Positions 10,701 to 21,614 of a stretch of 64,000 nt of DNA are shown piece by piece (the stretch's first letter is position 1; every line of letters starts with the position of its first letter). Source of the DNA: Haliotis asinina (Eukaryota > Mollusca > Gastropoda > Lepetellida > Haliotidae). Position numbers and translations under genes: made by a program. The DNA lies in the NCBI RefSeq assembly GCF_037392515.1, contig NC_090281.1:44306645-44370644 (forward strand). Reading direction: 5' to 3'. Below the pieces are notes generated by a model. That model saw nothing but the letters and a program-made list of their open reading frames with translations. It did not search any database and was not told the DNA's origin.

Positions 10701-13700
10701 CACGTATCATGAATTCTGCATGGTTTAGAATGTTCAGTCACTATGATACAAAATGAATTATCAGACGCAAATTATGCATAAATCCAGTACGTCATTTAGA
10801 GCAATTGGTAGGGCAATGAATGTCCACTACACGGCTGTTTTGTCAGAACCAGTGAGCTTACGACCAAGGATAATGTCCGATTTGACTGTGACCACTGGAT
10901 TGTGTGGTCCAGACAATTTACAGCAATTTACAGATTGCCGCCATGTATCTGAACGATTGCTGTGTCCTGCGTAAAACTAAACTCATTTAGTACTAATGAC
11001 GGACACAATCACGTGTAACCACCTGTTCAAACTCTGCGTAAGAAGCAAGAATTGCGACAGTTTCTTCTGCAACCGACGTTTCAGCTGACGGTGGCATGGA
11101 GAGTATTAATCCAGGGCGTGGATGATACAACAGATATGAACTGTACAGCGTTCATCAAATACACGCCATGTTGCCTGATCTTCTCCCTACCTCAATATGT
11201 GTAACAAGTAATATTTTGAACCAAACCACATGATTTATGTGTTGTGCCATACCCGTTATTGAACCGTTGAAGAAAACCGACTCTGAGTACTTTCTTGTAG
11301 TCAAGACAAAAACAAATACGGCTCTAACAGCTTACTGAATATGTACACCACTGACGAAACATATAACTTTACCGGGGATGTATGGATAGACAGGGTTGAC
11401 TGGGATTCAAATATTTATTCAATAGTAATTGCTTCATCTTACGTATTGCCGATTCGGTTGTGTTAGTGTTACAGCCATCAAACTTGAGCAAGTCTAGTTC
11501 CCATCGAGCAAACGTCTCAGCGTCCTGTTTCGTGTAGTCCTGGCTGCCAGGGTACCCTGCACACGTCTTGGTACCGACATCTTCATAGATACCCAGTTTT
11601 AGCCCACGTGCATGTACCTGTGAAGAGCGTGTTATCGCCATCAACAGTTGTGCAAGGTTCGCGCTTTTAAGTCCGTGACACAGCTGTGATACATTCAAAA
11701 TTGCAGATGCAGCATTTAAGAGGCTGGATACAGTGGTGTGTGCGCATACCCTATGCGATGGGATGGAGTACGTATTTATGTTACGCTGTTATTTCCATTT
11801 ATTTTGCTTCCAATCATACGTCCTGATATTTTGGTCACACAAATAATTATCCTGGGGTAAACCTGGGCAAGAGTTTCCCCCCCTTATCAAAGTTAATTTA
11901 GGTATGTTGTTTTAATTGGACACTATGTTGATACCATCTGGTTACATATTTTTTTTTATTGTAGATATTAATCTAGTGTGAATTTACTATATAACTGTTG
12001 TTGTGGTTTTAAAAAAAAATCCAGTTATAAGAATCTGTTTTAAATTGATGAATCAATAGTTTGTGGTTTGTGAAATTCCTGCTTTTTTAGAAGTTCATGT
12101 GTCAAATCCTACACACAATTTACTACAAACCGATACCAAATTTAGCAATTTCTTGACATTCTGATATTTTTATCCAACCTACTTAAGTACTTTTACAGTC
12201 GAGTATGTACGTCCACGTTATCAGACAAATCCATGTCATCACTTGTTCAACACTTTCAGTTCATCAGTTATTAGATAAATATAGTGTTCGTCTAGTTTGG
12301 AATCTTTGATTAATGTGAGTGTTGAGAATATGACACAAACTGCCTGTGCTAAATGGGTATCAGTCACAACATTATCTCGTCCTACCGGGTACACATTGAC
12401 TGCTAGGTGATTAGAGGCATATTTCGAACTATCTTTTGCCTATGTAATATATACAGCACATGTACATCGTATTTCGCTGTTGATCAGGACCGTAGCCCTA
12501 TAAGCTGCAGACACGGACATCCGACACGGGTATCCGACACAGGCACCCGACACGCGCACCCAAAAAAGGATTTTCATCAGATTTATCACGTGCGAGCTGT
12601 GCATCGGTGGACGTGTCACGGCAATGACCCGGATAGCCAAGGATATGATTGTTGTATGTAATAAGATGGAACAGTGTAATCTGGCGAGAAAAGCATTTGA
12701 GGCAATAGGAGAGTTAGCGTGAATTATTTCTTACATATCGAGAGAGGCCAAGGATTCCGTTGGGGAACCTCTCTGGATCTGCCACGAGGTTGCCATCAGA
12801 GTCCCGAGATTTGGAGGGCCAGCAGTCGTCGATGCCGATGTATTCGTAGCCGAGCTCGCGGTAGCCTTCCTCCGCTATAATGTCTGCCATCTTCATGAAC
12901 AACCTTTCGCTGGAAGTTAGTGTTTTATAGTGAGAAGTTGCAAATTATAGATCACGTTGTAATAAGCTAACATATTTTCTATATTATCACGGCGGGGGAC
13001 ACCAGATATGGGCTTCACACACCGTGCCCATGTGGGGAATTGAACCCGGGTTTTCAGCGAGACGAGCGAGCACCTTAACCACCCGGCTAACAATGGTATA
13101 GTACCTGAGTCTATAATAAAGGCTGTGTTAGACAGAGCCTACAACCATTGCTGTGTGCAATCGTGGCTACCCAATGGAACTTGAAGTTAGGCTTGTTGCA
13201 AGACTGTGTTAGGGTGCCAAAAAGTACATTCATGGTTGTCCACTATAGTGGAGTCACCGATCACTGACCACATGCTCTAAACAGTGTCACGTATGAATTC
13301 AGGTGAAGAGCTGTGAACACCATCTCTGATAGGCTGAGGTCAGGGGATAAAGGTCAGGACAAATCACGGCTTGTGGCCTTGAGCATCTTGGACGATAAAC
13401 TACAAACATATCCAAGTATGTAATCCAGTTTGGGTATCTGATAGTCTTTGATAGGCCATGTTGAGGTCTGGAGCAACTGATAACAGGACATGATGAATCA
13501 CGCCGCCTCAATATCAATATGTGAAGTTGGCAGATACCCTTTGAAAGAGTGAACCATTACAAATATACCAGTGTTATTTTAGATTCAAAACACTCATTTT
13601 CAAAAGCGTCAAAAAAGGTCAACAGCGACTAATATGCGAGATTTCTCTATTGTCAAATCATAATCACCATTTTTTAAAGTGAGGTGGCCTAGAATTTTAT

Positions 13701-14630
13701 ATGTTGGCGCTGGGGTCTCACTCCTCGCAACAAAAACAAGTTTTTGAAAATTGTTAATACTACCAGCCAAATTGCCGGAGAGTCTTTTTCTTTGCATATT
13801 TTTATATTATGATTACACAATGCCATTTTAACTTGGTCCAGTGTAACATGTGTTATACAAATTCTACAAATTCTAGTAATTGTTTTAGTTAAGTTAAAAA
13901 GCACTAGAATTTGTAAGAAAGAAAGAAAGTGTAATCCCAAATATAACATATGTTATATTCCCAGACTGTCAGAAAGGCAACTGCAGTTATACGTGATAGT
14001 TCCCATAATTTATTTCAACTACTTCCATCTAGAGACCGCTATTACCGTCGTTTAAAACAAACAGCCAGAAAGTCCTTCATACGATCTACTATTCGGGTTA
14101 TTAATGCAACAAATGTTTTTGAATAGTAATTATGCATGCGATAACTTATAGCTCAGCCTCTCATATGTGATTAATTATGTGGAATCATGAACGATAATTT
14201 TATGAATGTATTTATTGTGTATATGTTTGTGGTTTTCTGGACAAGTTATATATTAGCTTCGCTGGGGTATGACAGTCAGTATTGCTGAAAGGAAGTCATT
14301 ATTTATTTTCAGTGAAGTAAGGTGTGAAATAGTGCCTTTAATGACGGTGACCACAAAAAGCTGTATGGTGAATATAAAATGGCGGAAAATAGAATCTAAC
14401 ATGATGTATATGTTTTTCTTTCCTTAAAGATGCTCTCCGTGACCACAAGGGCACTCTCCAGGTAACAACACGTACCTGATGCAGTTGTCCGGGTCATTGA
14501 CACAGTCCGTGTTACACCGGAACCTCTCCCAATCCAGGAATCCCATGGGCGGGGTCAGGGCGAGGCCGTTGTTTAAAGCTCGGGACACCCCAAGCACACT
14601 CAACACCGCTAGTAGACCAAGGCCTGTCAT
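7471..14630 (-). CDS. GH27 alpha-galactosidase / alpha-N-acetylgalactosaminidase, gene A
   Basis: Seven exons on the minus strand: 14476-14630, 12735-12909, 11443-11617, 10243-10328, 9467-9631, 8793-8990 and 7471-7728. Joined they total 1,212 bp, giving 403 residues plus TAA; human NAGA has 411. All introns are GT-AG. Family members are retaining lysosomal or secreted hydrolases that remove terminal alpha-Gal or alpha-GalNAc. Order: signal peptide (~20 residues, start chosen because the hydrophobic leader follows it and a TATA-like box lies ~50 bp upstream), [24 protein letters not shown] with the nucleophile Asp, CEWWDGD recognition loop, WRTYHD with the acid/base Asp, NDPDE, AINQDPL, and a C-terminal beta domain. 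A Glu follows the Cys of CEW as in alpha-galactosidases, where alpha-GalNAcases have Ser; this favours galactosidase activity but is inference. N-glycosylation sequons: NATG, NTTE, NVTE, NVTV. Gene B at 53350-63308 is its head-to-tail paralogue. The gene appears intact. Confidence 0.93.
8194..8646. mobile_element. 453-bp MITE with 9-bp target duplication (MULE-like)
   Basis: Inside intron 6 of gene A. GCGTTACCC flanks the element perfectly (8185-8193 and 8647-8655). Ends begin CATTCTCTTCCCACAG and are inverted over about 65 bp (left 8194-8258, right ~8584-8646), including TCATATCTTCCTACG and CCTCTGTTCTAATACGACC. The interior encodes nothing. A 9-bp duplication fits Mutator-like elements; family assignment is inference. 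Confidence 0.8.
8793..8990 (-). CDS. Gene A exon 6
   Basis: 198 bp in phase 0, acceptor CTACAG|CTGGTC, donor GAG|GTGAGT. It contains [29 protein letters not shown] and [12 protein letters not shown], all standard GH27 blocks. Confidence 0.92.
9183..9239 (+). other. G-tract cluster in intron 5 of gene A
   Basis: Several runs of four to nine G on the plus strand, enough for G-quadruplex formation in DNA. The gene transcript would carry the C-rich complement. Confidence 0.6.
9467..9631 (-). CDS. Gene A exon 5 (acid/base)
   Basis: 165 bp in phase 0, acceptor TTCCAG|CACTCC, donor [20 protein letters not shown] aligns with WRNFADIDDSW of GLA, keeping Arg227 and the acid/base Asp231. [10 protein letters not shown] keeps Asp266, but Met267 is Glu. 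Eleven of 55 residues differ from gene B, the highest density of any internal exon. Confidence 0.92.
10045..10112. repeat. Tandem duplication of ~33 bp in intron 4 of gene A
   Basis: GCATCTGGCAACCAATCATTTT is followed 33 bp later by GCATTTGGCAACCAATCATTTT. Small local duplication, no other function seen. Confidence 0.6.
10243..10328 (-). CDS. Gene A exon 4 (substrate-recognition loop)
   Basis: 86 bp, acceptor TTCAG|ATTTTCC, donor CAG|GTTGGT, a weaker donor than its counterpart in gene B (GTATGT). It encodes [20 protein letters not shown]. The only difference from gene B in this exon is Asp here against Ser there, at the position of Leu206 of GLA or Ala191 of NAGA. Confidence 0.9.
10850..10990 (-). 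mobile_element. Degenerate GAGTGAG-type repeat in intron 3 of gene A
   Basis: Inverted remnant with CCACTGGATTGTGTGGTCC, CAGATTGCCGCC and a terminal CGTAAAACTAAACTCATT tail. The remainder of intron 3 (10329-11442) shows nothing recognisable. Confidence 0.5.
11443..11617 (-). CDS. Gene A exon 3 (catalytic nucleophile)
   Basis: 175 bp, acceptor ACAG|GTACATG, donor ATAC|GTAAGA. It carries [20 protein letters not shown] and [10 protein letters not shown]. The Asp of KFDGC matches the family nucleophile (Asp170 of GLA). Confidence 0.92.
11618..12734 (-). other. Intron 2 of gene A with a short 13-bp repeat
   Basis: Mostly unremarkable AT-rich DNA. At 12512-12562 a 13-bp unit close to GGTATCCGACACA occurs about four times. 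No gene or transposon recognised. Confidence 0.5.
12735..12909 (-). CDS. Gene A exon 2
   Basis: 175 bp, acceptor CCAG|CGAA, donor TAT|GTAAGA. It reads [20 protein letters not shown], then [11 protein letters not shown]. The two Asp before Cys-Trp match active-site Asp92 and Asp93 of human GLA. Only 3 of 58 residues differ from gene B. Confidence 0.92.
12984..13092 (-). mobile_element. tRNA-derived SINE, reverse orientation
   Basis: In intron 1 of gene A. Reverse B box GGAATTGAACCCGGG and reverse A box TTAACCACCCGGCTAACA with a short body. The tail is truncated. Confidence 0.65.
13976..14130 (+). mobile_element. LINE ORF2 C-terminal scrap
   Basis: An open stretch reads [20 protein letters not shown], then [20 protein letters not shown], ending NATNVFE and TAG. 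This resembles the C-terminus of non-LTR retrotransposon polymerases (LFxLLPSGxRYR with RxKxSFxP). It lies antisense in intron 1 of gene A. The rest of the element is not recognisable. Confidence 0.45.
14476..14630 (-). CDS. Gene A exon 1 (signal peptide and first beta strand)
   Basis: 155 bp, ending CAG|GTACG after two bases of a codon. It encodes [18 protein letters not shown], a typical leader, then the mature start [20 protein letters not shown]. Human GLA has Trp47 where this has Phe (MGW to MGF). An in-frame ATG at 14717 would add 29 residues with no leader character, so I prefer ATG 14630. Confidence 0.9.
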
Positions 14631-14679
14631 CTTCACCAGTCGGAAGAAAGGTTCAGCGGCACACCATCGACCACTGCCC

Positions 14680-14685
14680 TTTATA
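14680..14685 (-). promoter_or_regulatory. TATA-like box of GH27 gene A
   Basis: TTATAAAGGG on the minus strand, about 50 bp upstream of the chosen ATG. This would leave a short 5' UTR if transcription starts ~30 bp downstream. I found no equivalent upstream of gene B. Confidence 0.45.
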
Positions 14686-14867
14686 AGCTGTGACAACTTC
14701 TCAGATAATCGTATCACTCAAGATAATTCGCGTGACAATACAGCAGTCCCGGCACGATATTCTCGCGAATATATCATCTGTATGACAGTTGCTGTGTGTG
14801 ATAAAGTTGATACACAATAACCGCTCGGAACTGGAATTCGCGGGTTTGATAGGATAGCATAACATAC

Positions 14868-15345
14868 ATACAATGCAACATTGTCGTACAGCAACATTGT
14901 CGTACAGCAACATTGTCATACAGCAACATATTAACATTGTACAGCAACATTGTCACACGTGACAGCAACATTGTCATACACATGACAGCAACATTGTGTA
15001 TGCGTTGTCATACAGCAGCATGACAGCAACATTGCCCTACACCAACATGACAGCAACATTGTCATACACAACATGACAGCAACATTGTCGTACAGCAACA
15101 TGACAGCAACATTGTCATATAACAACATGACAGCAACATTGTCAAAAACAACATGACAGCAACATTGTCGTACAGCAACATGACAGCAACATTGTCATAC
15201 ACAACATGACAGCAACATTGTCATACAGTAGCAGGACAGCAACGTTGTCATACAAGATGACACCAAACACTGTCACACACCAACATGACAGCAACATTGT
15301 CATATAGCAACATGACAGTAACATTGTCATACAGCTACAGTGTCA
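14868..15345. repeat. 16-27 bp minisatellite upstream of gene A
   Basis: Tandem, variable-length copies built from CAGCAACATTGTCATACA and CAACATGACAG blocks. Begins about 240 bp upstream of the gene A start codon. Repetitive minus frames (MTMLLSC, YDNVAV) are by-products. Confidence 0.85.
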
Positions 15346-15497
15346 TCACATATCTCACATAACAGTCGCAGGGGCCCTCACACAGCAAGTTCTTGTTAGC
15401 GTATGCCTGACCCCACACTGCCAATCCATCATTGTCGGGAAACGCGGCATGGGCAGGTGTTCGTGTACCGGTGGCACAATTAATCACATAATTACCA

Positions 15498-15645
15498 CTG
15501 AGTGAGTGAGTTTAGATTTACGCCGCGTTCAGCAATATCCCACCAATATCACGCCTTGCGACACCAGTAATGGGATTCGCGTATTGCCCCTACATAGGAA
15601 ATTAAACCCGGACATGATCGAACTAAATGACCTAGTTCATCCGCC
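15498..15645 (-). mobile_element. SINE, reverse orientation
   Basis: GAGTGAGTGAGTTTAGATTT, then ACGCCGCGTTCAGCAATATC, CACGCC and a degenerate reverse B box AAATTAAACCCGG. Confidence 0.6.
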
Positions 15646-16202
15646 TAGGTCAGCCCCCAAGCACCAAAAGGTGTTAGTATTTACAGGCAGACCAAGCACA
15701 ACAGTGCACCTGCCAAGCAACGTTGACCTATAAAACCAGACAAACCCGTGACGCTGACGTTCACCCGGCCTTATAACGTTGCTGTGTTGCAGTTACTCTA
15801 TCATTTAGAGACACCACACGGAATATTGCTGAGGGCGGAGTTCAACAACAATCAACAATGTGGAACTCAAGGACTGAAAAAGTCAAATGCTCATGTGCGC
15901 AGTGCCCAGTTAATGCTTGATTTCATCAGATGTTCAACTAACACATACAGATATATACAGACCTTGAATGCAAAAAGTGACTTATCTGGTGGACGTATCT
16001 ATGAGACATTTCACTCACAAGAAAGATATTGAACAGCTGACCTTGATTTATAACCAGCTGATGCGCGCGATCCATCAGGGCGAAGTGTTGATAAAGTCAG
16101 GGTGAAATGTCGCGGTGATAGTGAAAGTTAAGCAGTCTTCTATTCTTCTTTCGTACACGTGCTGGGCATAGATATACCAGCCTGACTAGATCTCCGGGGG
16201 TT
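15646..16202. other. Unassigned spacer
   Basis: A 94-codon plus-strand frame at 15748-16032 has no recognisable motif and no supporting splice or family evidence. No gene called. Confidence 0.3.
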
Positions 16203-16275
16203 GGAGAGGCCCCTGGGATAGCCCAGTGGTTAAAGAGTTCATTCGTCTTACGCCGCTTTTAGCAACCCAGGTCTT
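16203..16275 (+). mobile_element. Truncated SINE head and tail
   Basis: GGGATAGCCCAGTGGTTAAAG is a clear A-box-bearing SINE head. It is joined almost directly to CTTACGCCGCTTTTAGCAA, so the middle is deleted. From 16276 to 16690 nothing is recognisable. Confidence 0.5.
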
Positions 16276-16689
16276 GGAGTCGTCGTTGAACATTCGACTT
16301 TGCTTTCAAGCAGCGATTTGATGTTAGTGTTGTCAGGGTTTGCAAGAACCGTCTCCACACTGAACATCAAAGTAAGTCAACGAAGTTTATTTCGTAATTC
16401 AGGCCTCATGGGACATAGTAGAGTTTGACAGATATTTCGGCCACATATCCACAGTGTTGCATCGCTCGCTATCTCATTTAAAATTTGATAAATTGCATAC
16501 ATATACTGAACAAATATAAACGCTTGATACTGGGGATGTTTTGGACTGGGTTTTAATATTAGGTTTAAAACAATAATTTTCGTTGGATGCCGTGCACAGA
16601 ACACCGCACAAACACTTTAACAACGGTAACGGTTTGGTGTTCAAGGTACCGTCCAAAGTGAAGTTCATGGCGTGGAGAACAATTTAACT

Positions 16690-17245
16690 GAGGTCTTTAC
16701 TACGTGTAGTGGCATTCTCCAGCGTCTCTTACAGCCTCACAAACCCTTTTCATGGATTTTAAACCGTTAGTTAACACACCCCGAGGAAGATGCCTAGGAA
16801 CACGTGGCCTCAGCTCGTCCCAGCTTACCGACATTTCGTAGAAACGTTTGTATAAGAATTGCCGTTTGTGCTCTAGAGCTGTTGTTGGAACGTCATCCCA
16901 CTGTCGTGTCTCGGTATAATGGACGTTCCCTCGAACAACAAGGGAGAACGTCCGACTGCGCAAAACGAATCCCATACCATTTATGCCGTTGTAGCAAACG
17001 CTGTCCACTTCACGGACGCCGACTTGAGCGTGTCGTTCACCTCGCCTGCGGGGCACTTGTGTTCTGTCGTCAGCAAATCTCAATGCAAATCAAGATTGGT
17101 AGCTGAAGACAACCGAATTTGACCGTCTTTGGATGAACCATATATGCCTTGTGGCCCAGTTGGTTGCGGTGATGAAGAGGCGTTAAAATTGGTCCATTAT
17201 GGGGTCATCAGGCGCGACGTCCAGAGGCACGCACAGTGATTTCTA
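16690..17245 (-). pseudogene. Tc1-like transposase remnant 1
   Basis: Minus-strand text from ~17180 reads WNSVVF-like, then FADDRTQVPRRRGERHAQVG, EVDSVCYNGINGMGF and SLVVRGNV. These match the Tc1 pattern VVFSDESRFxLxxADGRxRVxRRxGER with VMVWGGI. The C-terminal SWDELRPRVPR and KSMKRVCEAVRDAGECHYT match WDELGRRVR and SMRRRCxAVIxARGGHTxY. Between them the region with the second catalytic Asp and the NPIE motif is missing. An in-frame stop and frame changes occur near the N-terminal side. I found no terminal inverted repeats. Confidence 0.65.
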
Positions 17246-17635
17246 ACACCTTGTGCAGCTTGTCCCTAAAAATCTGTTCTCATGTTCTCATGGTAAAATT
17301 TGAAGCAACACCCGTATTTTGAGACAAGGCCTATTTCTACATGTTTCAATAAATATGACAATTAACGTGTACTAGTCTCCAATGATTTCCCAAAACATGT
17401 TTAATCAACTTGTGCCCTACTTCAGTGATAAAAATGTGTGTTGAAAATAATCGAGATCATTTATTCCATTTTAGAAAGATAACGTCAAATCAACTGAAAA
17501 GTGTTGTCTAAACAGTATGCACATTTTGTTAAAGAAATCTCAGCACTTTGCCAATTCCATCATGTCACATGGAAGTCCATCATGTCCTGTAATGAAATCC
17601 ACTGTTAACGTTTCTAGTTAGTGTATCTTTAGCGT

Positions 17636-18556
17636 CAGTAGTGGGTGTATCCACCACGAGTCTCAACCACCTCTCGACAATGCCGTCTCATTGATACCAC
17701 CAGATTACGCAGGAACTGCGTTGGCAGATTGTTCCATTCGTCTAGGACAACCTGTCTGAGTTCGCGAACGTTGGTCAGGGGCCGATCTCTCGAGGAAATG
17801 CTCCTCCCGATGTCATCCCAGAGGGGCTCTATTGGATTAAGATCTGGACTGACACTTGGCCAGTCAAGGGGTTCGATGTTGTGCTGCCTTTTGAGGTCAG
17901 TGATCATCCCAGGACGATGGGGGCGGGCATTGTCATCCTGGTAGAGGTAATCAACGTGAGGATTGGCATGCAAAGATGGCAGGAGAGTGTTCTCGATGAT
18001 GTCACCACCATACTTCTCTGCATTCATCGTGCCTTGGATGACTTTGATGTCTACTGTTCATGACAGAAGGCTGCCCAAACCATGACTGACCCACCACCTC
18101 CAGCTACTGTTGTCAGTATGTTTTGAGCATTAAGTGCTGTGTTGGGAAGACGTCTGACCCCTAAGCGTCCGTCAGCGACGTACAGATTGAACCTCGACTC
18201 GTCAGACCTAATGACACATCGTCATGTGCGCAAATTCCAGTTTAGTCGTGCCTGTGCCCAAACCAGACGAAGACGCATGTGATTATCGGTCAGTCGGGGT
18301 CATTTCAAGGTACGACAAACTCGTAAACCAGCGGGTACAAGACGTTTGTTAACCAACTTCCGCGACACATTTACTCCTTTTGTTTACTACCACCACTGAC
18401 GGAGTCGATTGGCTGACCAGAATGGTTCCAGACGTGCCATACGAAGTAAACGTCTATCATCCCTCAAATCCCTCAACACGTCTTGCAATCTGACGTAGGG
18501 ACAGGCCCACGAGCTGCCATTTGGTAGCCTCAGTTAACTGATTACGAGCCATTTCA
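17636..18556 (-). pseudogene. Tc1-like transposase remnant 2 (DD34E)
   Basis: The open C-terminal part (18027 to 17635) contains YLYQDDNARPHRPG, then LDWPSVSPDLNPIEPLWDD. There are 34 residues between the Asp of DDNARPH and the Glu of NPIE, the DD34E spacing of Tc1. It ends SMRRHCREVVETRGGYTHY. The N-terminal side to 18556 (MARNQLTEATKWQLVGLSLR, then QIARRVEG) has several stops and frame changes, so the element is dead. The two remnants are in the same orientation and separate, each with its own C-terminus. Confidence 0.8.
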
Positions 18557-19244
18557 ATGAATAGCAAACCTACTCACTACTACCCTCGAAACTGATTTTT
18601 CATCGTTATAAATGAAACCCATCATTAAAACTTCTTATTGCGATCTTTAATCACCTTAAATTGACCTTTTTGACAACAGTGCACAATTCTCAGAGCGGCG
18701 CGTCTCCGTGACGTTATAGTAGGTACAGATATATGGGTCTATGCAGAATTCATCTACATTTCATGAGGTAAACTATTTCGTTTACAGGTTTGTACAAACC
18801 TGAAATCGCGACAGCTGTTGTGAAAAATGAAACTTTAAGCTATATGTTCTCACAATCTAGTATCATTTAGCTTTCTCTCCTGCTCTGCTTAGTGTCCGAG
18901 TTACAACCCTTGTTTTCATAGACGATTCTGTCAAAATCACTTGGCGTCCGTGTTAGGTGGTATAAACCTACACGTTATTGTCATCATTCACTTGAATAAT
19001 AACATGCGATGACATGCTGATTGATTAATTACTTTAATCGAACTTTTTTGCATTACGTCACAATGTTACCGACGTCACGGTGGATGTCAGTTGCCATCGC
19101 CTCGTACAGCCTCCCAGAGTAAACTGCTTCGTCGCATCCCGTTTCTTGGTTTGCAGTTGCATCAAACAGCTAACATCACCAGTGGAAACATGTTTATGTT
19201 TTCCGTAGGATAAAATGCCTCATAGTGCGACTCAAAACTTGACA
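18557..19244. other. Unassigned spacer
   Basis: AT-rich sequence with no recognised gene or element. Tc1 end repeats were looked for and not found. Confidence 0.3.
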
Positions 19245-19330
19245 GAGACACGGTAATGGTTGCAATGTTTACATTCCCACAATGCAATCGTGGAATGTCG
19301 CATGACTAGTCAGCGTCAGTACTGATCTAC
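19245..19330 (+). repeat. Short repeat, inverted relative to 49090-49165
   Basis: GCAATGTTTACATTCCCACA then ATGCAATCGTGGAATGTCGC is present here, and its reverse complement at 49090-49165. Outside the core the resemblance fades. Confidence 0.7.
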
Positions 19331-19433
19331 GATTTAAGTTTGTTTTCACCGACTTACAAAGCGACAATTACTTTCTACTGGTAGTAAATTATGTGTTTTA
19401 TTGATGGACTTTAAATAGCATTCATCCCAAGAC

Positions 19434-19574
19434 AGGGCGCCGCCATTTTTGAAAATCGTGAAGTCACGGGCTAAAGTCCGTTAGAATTATTGAGATTATG
19501 GTTTGTTTTCATCAAGTTAGAAAATCCAAACTACTTCTTACTAGTAGTAGTTAAATATGTATTTGAATCATATG
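19434..19574 (+). repeat. Repeat matching 48275-48385, YY1-like core
   Basis: GGCGCCGCCATTTTTGAAAA, then GATTATGGTTTGTTTTCATC and ACTAGTAGTAGTTA, match 48275-48385 in the same orientation. GCCGCCATTTT is the reverse of a YY1 core. It leads directly into the 51-bp minisatellite here, but not at the other copy. Confidence 0.75.
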
Positions 19575-21125
19575 TATGCTGGTGACGGTGCGCCATGCAT
19601 TGGTGGATGTTGTGGTGTACTCCTGTATGTCGGTGGCGGTGTGCCATGCATTAGTGGATGTTGTGGTGTACTCCTGTATGTCGGTGGCGGTGTGCCATGC
19701 ATTAGTGGATATTGTGGTGTACTCCTGTATGTCGGTGGCGGTGTGCCATGCATTAGTGGATGTTGTGGTGTACTCATGTATGTCGGTGGCGGTGCGCCAT
19801 GCATTGGTGGATGTTGTGGTGTACTCATGTATCTTGGTGGCGATGTGCCATGCATTGGTGGATGTTGTGGTGTACTCCTGTATGTCGGTGGCGGTATGCC
19901 ATGCATTGGTGGATGTTGTGGTGTACTCCTGTATATCGGTGGCGTTGCACGATGCATTAGTGGATGTTGTGGTGTCCTCATGTATGCCGGTGGTGGTGCG
20001 CTATGCATTGGTGGATGTTGTGGTGTACTCATGTATGCTCGTGGCGGTGCGCCATATATTGGTGGATGAGATGGTGGTGGCTCATGCATACCGATAGTGG
20101 TGCACCATGCATTGGTGGATGTTGTTATGTACTCACGTATGTCGGTGGTGGTGCCCCATGCATTGGTGGATGTTGTGGTGTACTCCTGTATGTCGGTGAC
20201 GGTGCGCTATGCATTGGTGAATGTTGTGGTGTACTCCTGTATGTCGGATGCGGTGTCCCATGCATTAGTGGATGTTGTGGTCTACTCATGTATGTCAGTG
20301 GTGGTGCGCCATGCATTGGTGGATGTTGTGGTGTACTCCTGTATGTCGGTGGCGATGTGCCATGCATTGGTGGATGTTGTGGTGTACTCCTGTATATCGG
20401 TGGCTATGTGCCATGCATTGGTGGATGGTGTGGTGTACTCTTGTATGTCGGTGGCGTTGCACGATGCATTGGTGGATGTTGTTATGTACTAATGTATGCC
20501 GGTGGCGGTGCGCCATGCATTGGTGGATGAGATGGTGGTGGTTCATGTATACCGATGGTGGTGTCCCATGCATTGGTGGATATTGTGGTGTGCTGACGTA
20601 TGCCGGTGGCGGTGCGCCATGCATTGGTGGATGTTGTGTTGTACTCATGTATGTCGGTGGCGATGCGCCATGCATTGGTGGATGTTATGGTGGTGTCTCA
20701 TGTATGACGGTGGTGGTGCCCCATGCATTGGTGGATGTTGTGGTGTACTCATGTATTTCGGTGGCGATGCGCCATACATTAGTGCATGTTATGGTGGTGG
20801 CTTATGTATGCCAGTGGCGGTTTGCCATGCATTGGTGTATGTGATGGTGGTGTCTCATATATGCCGGTGGTGGTGTGGCATGGATTGGTGGATGTTGTGG
20901 TGTACTCATGTATGCTGGTGGTGGTGCACCATGCATTGGTGGATGTTGTGGTGTACTCATGTATGCTGGTGGTGGTGCGCCATGCATTGGTGGATGTTTT
21001 GGTGTCCCATGTAATACCGGTGGTGGTGCACCATGCATTGGTGGATGTTGTGGTGTACTCATGTATGCTGGTGGTGGTGCACCATGTATTGGTGAATGTG
21101 ATGGTGGTGTCTCACTTACATGTAA
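19575..21125. repeat. 51-bp minisatellite, array 1 (~30 copies)
   Basis: The unit includes GTGCCATGCATTGGTGGATG, then TTGTGGTGTACTC and TGTATGTCGGTGGCG. The 51-bp period keeps several frames open on both strands (17-residue peptides such as a GGAPCIGGCCGVLMY series). No start context, splice signals or family match support coding. The same unit and orientation recur at 40545-42066. Confidence 0.92.
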
Positions 21126-21152
21126 TGTGCTGTACGATGTTGAGATGATTTT

Positions 21153-21614
21153 GTCACTTTAAACAAAACGTAAACCAGATATAGTGAAATTAATATTTCG
21201 AATCCACGTCATTTTATCTTGCAACTGACAATTTAAGTCTTAGAATTTTATTCAACTTAGGATAAAAGTTGTTTAACAAACGATTATAGATTCAAATCGT
21301 TAATACTGGTTTGTATTGCAAGGAGGTAAGCGCAGCAGTTAGAACAGTGAAACAAGTGCACGTGCGGCACGTGATGAGCGTTAACTTAGACCAACCCAAC
21401 TTCTCGACGTTTTATTTAATGTGCACCCCAAACCCCCTGTAATACAAACAAAGAAAGTGATTTGAAATTATGATCGTTTGTTTAACAACTTTAATCTTAA
21501 GTTAAGTTAATAAAATTCTGAGAATTAAATGTTCAGTTGGCAAGGTATAAAATTATAAGAAATTTGCCATCGTAATTTCATTTTATTCGATTTACGTTTT
21601 TGTTTAAAGAGACA
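21153..21614. repeat. 460-bp imperfect palindrome (fold-back or MITE)
   Basis: The left arm begins CACTTTAAACAAAACGTAAA and includes AGAATTTTATTCAACTTA and GTTGTTTAACAAACGAT. The right arm is its inverse, with ATCGTTTGTTTAACAAC and ending GTTTAAAGAGAC. Pairing extends almost to the centre near 21367, where GTGCACGTGCGGCACGTG lies. Arms are roughly 80% complementary by eye. No coding capacity and no clear target duplication. Confidence 0.7.

Noticed and set aside
14631-14717. Upstream in-frame ATG as the start of gene A
   Set aside because: The added 29 residues are polar, would bury the signal peptide, and overlap the TATA-like box.
19557-21162. Long frames in 51-bp arrays (also 40475-42247) as cysteine-rich proteins
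   Set aside because: Multiple overlapping frames on both strands follow from a period divisible by three. Stops are scattered and there is no gene context.
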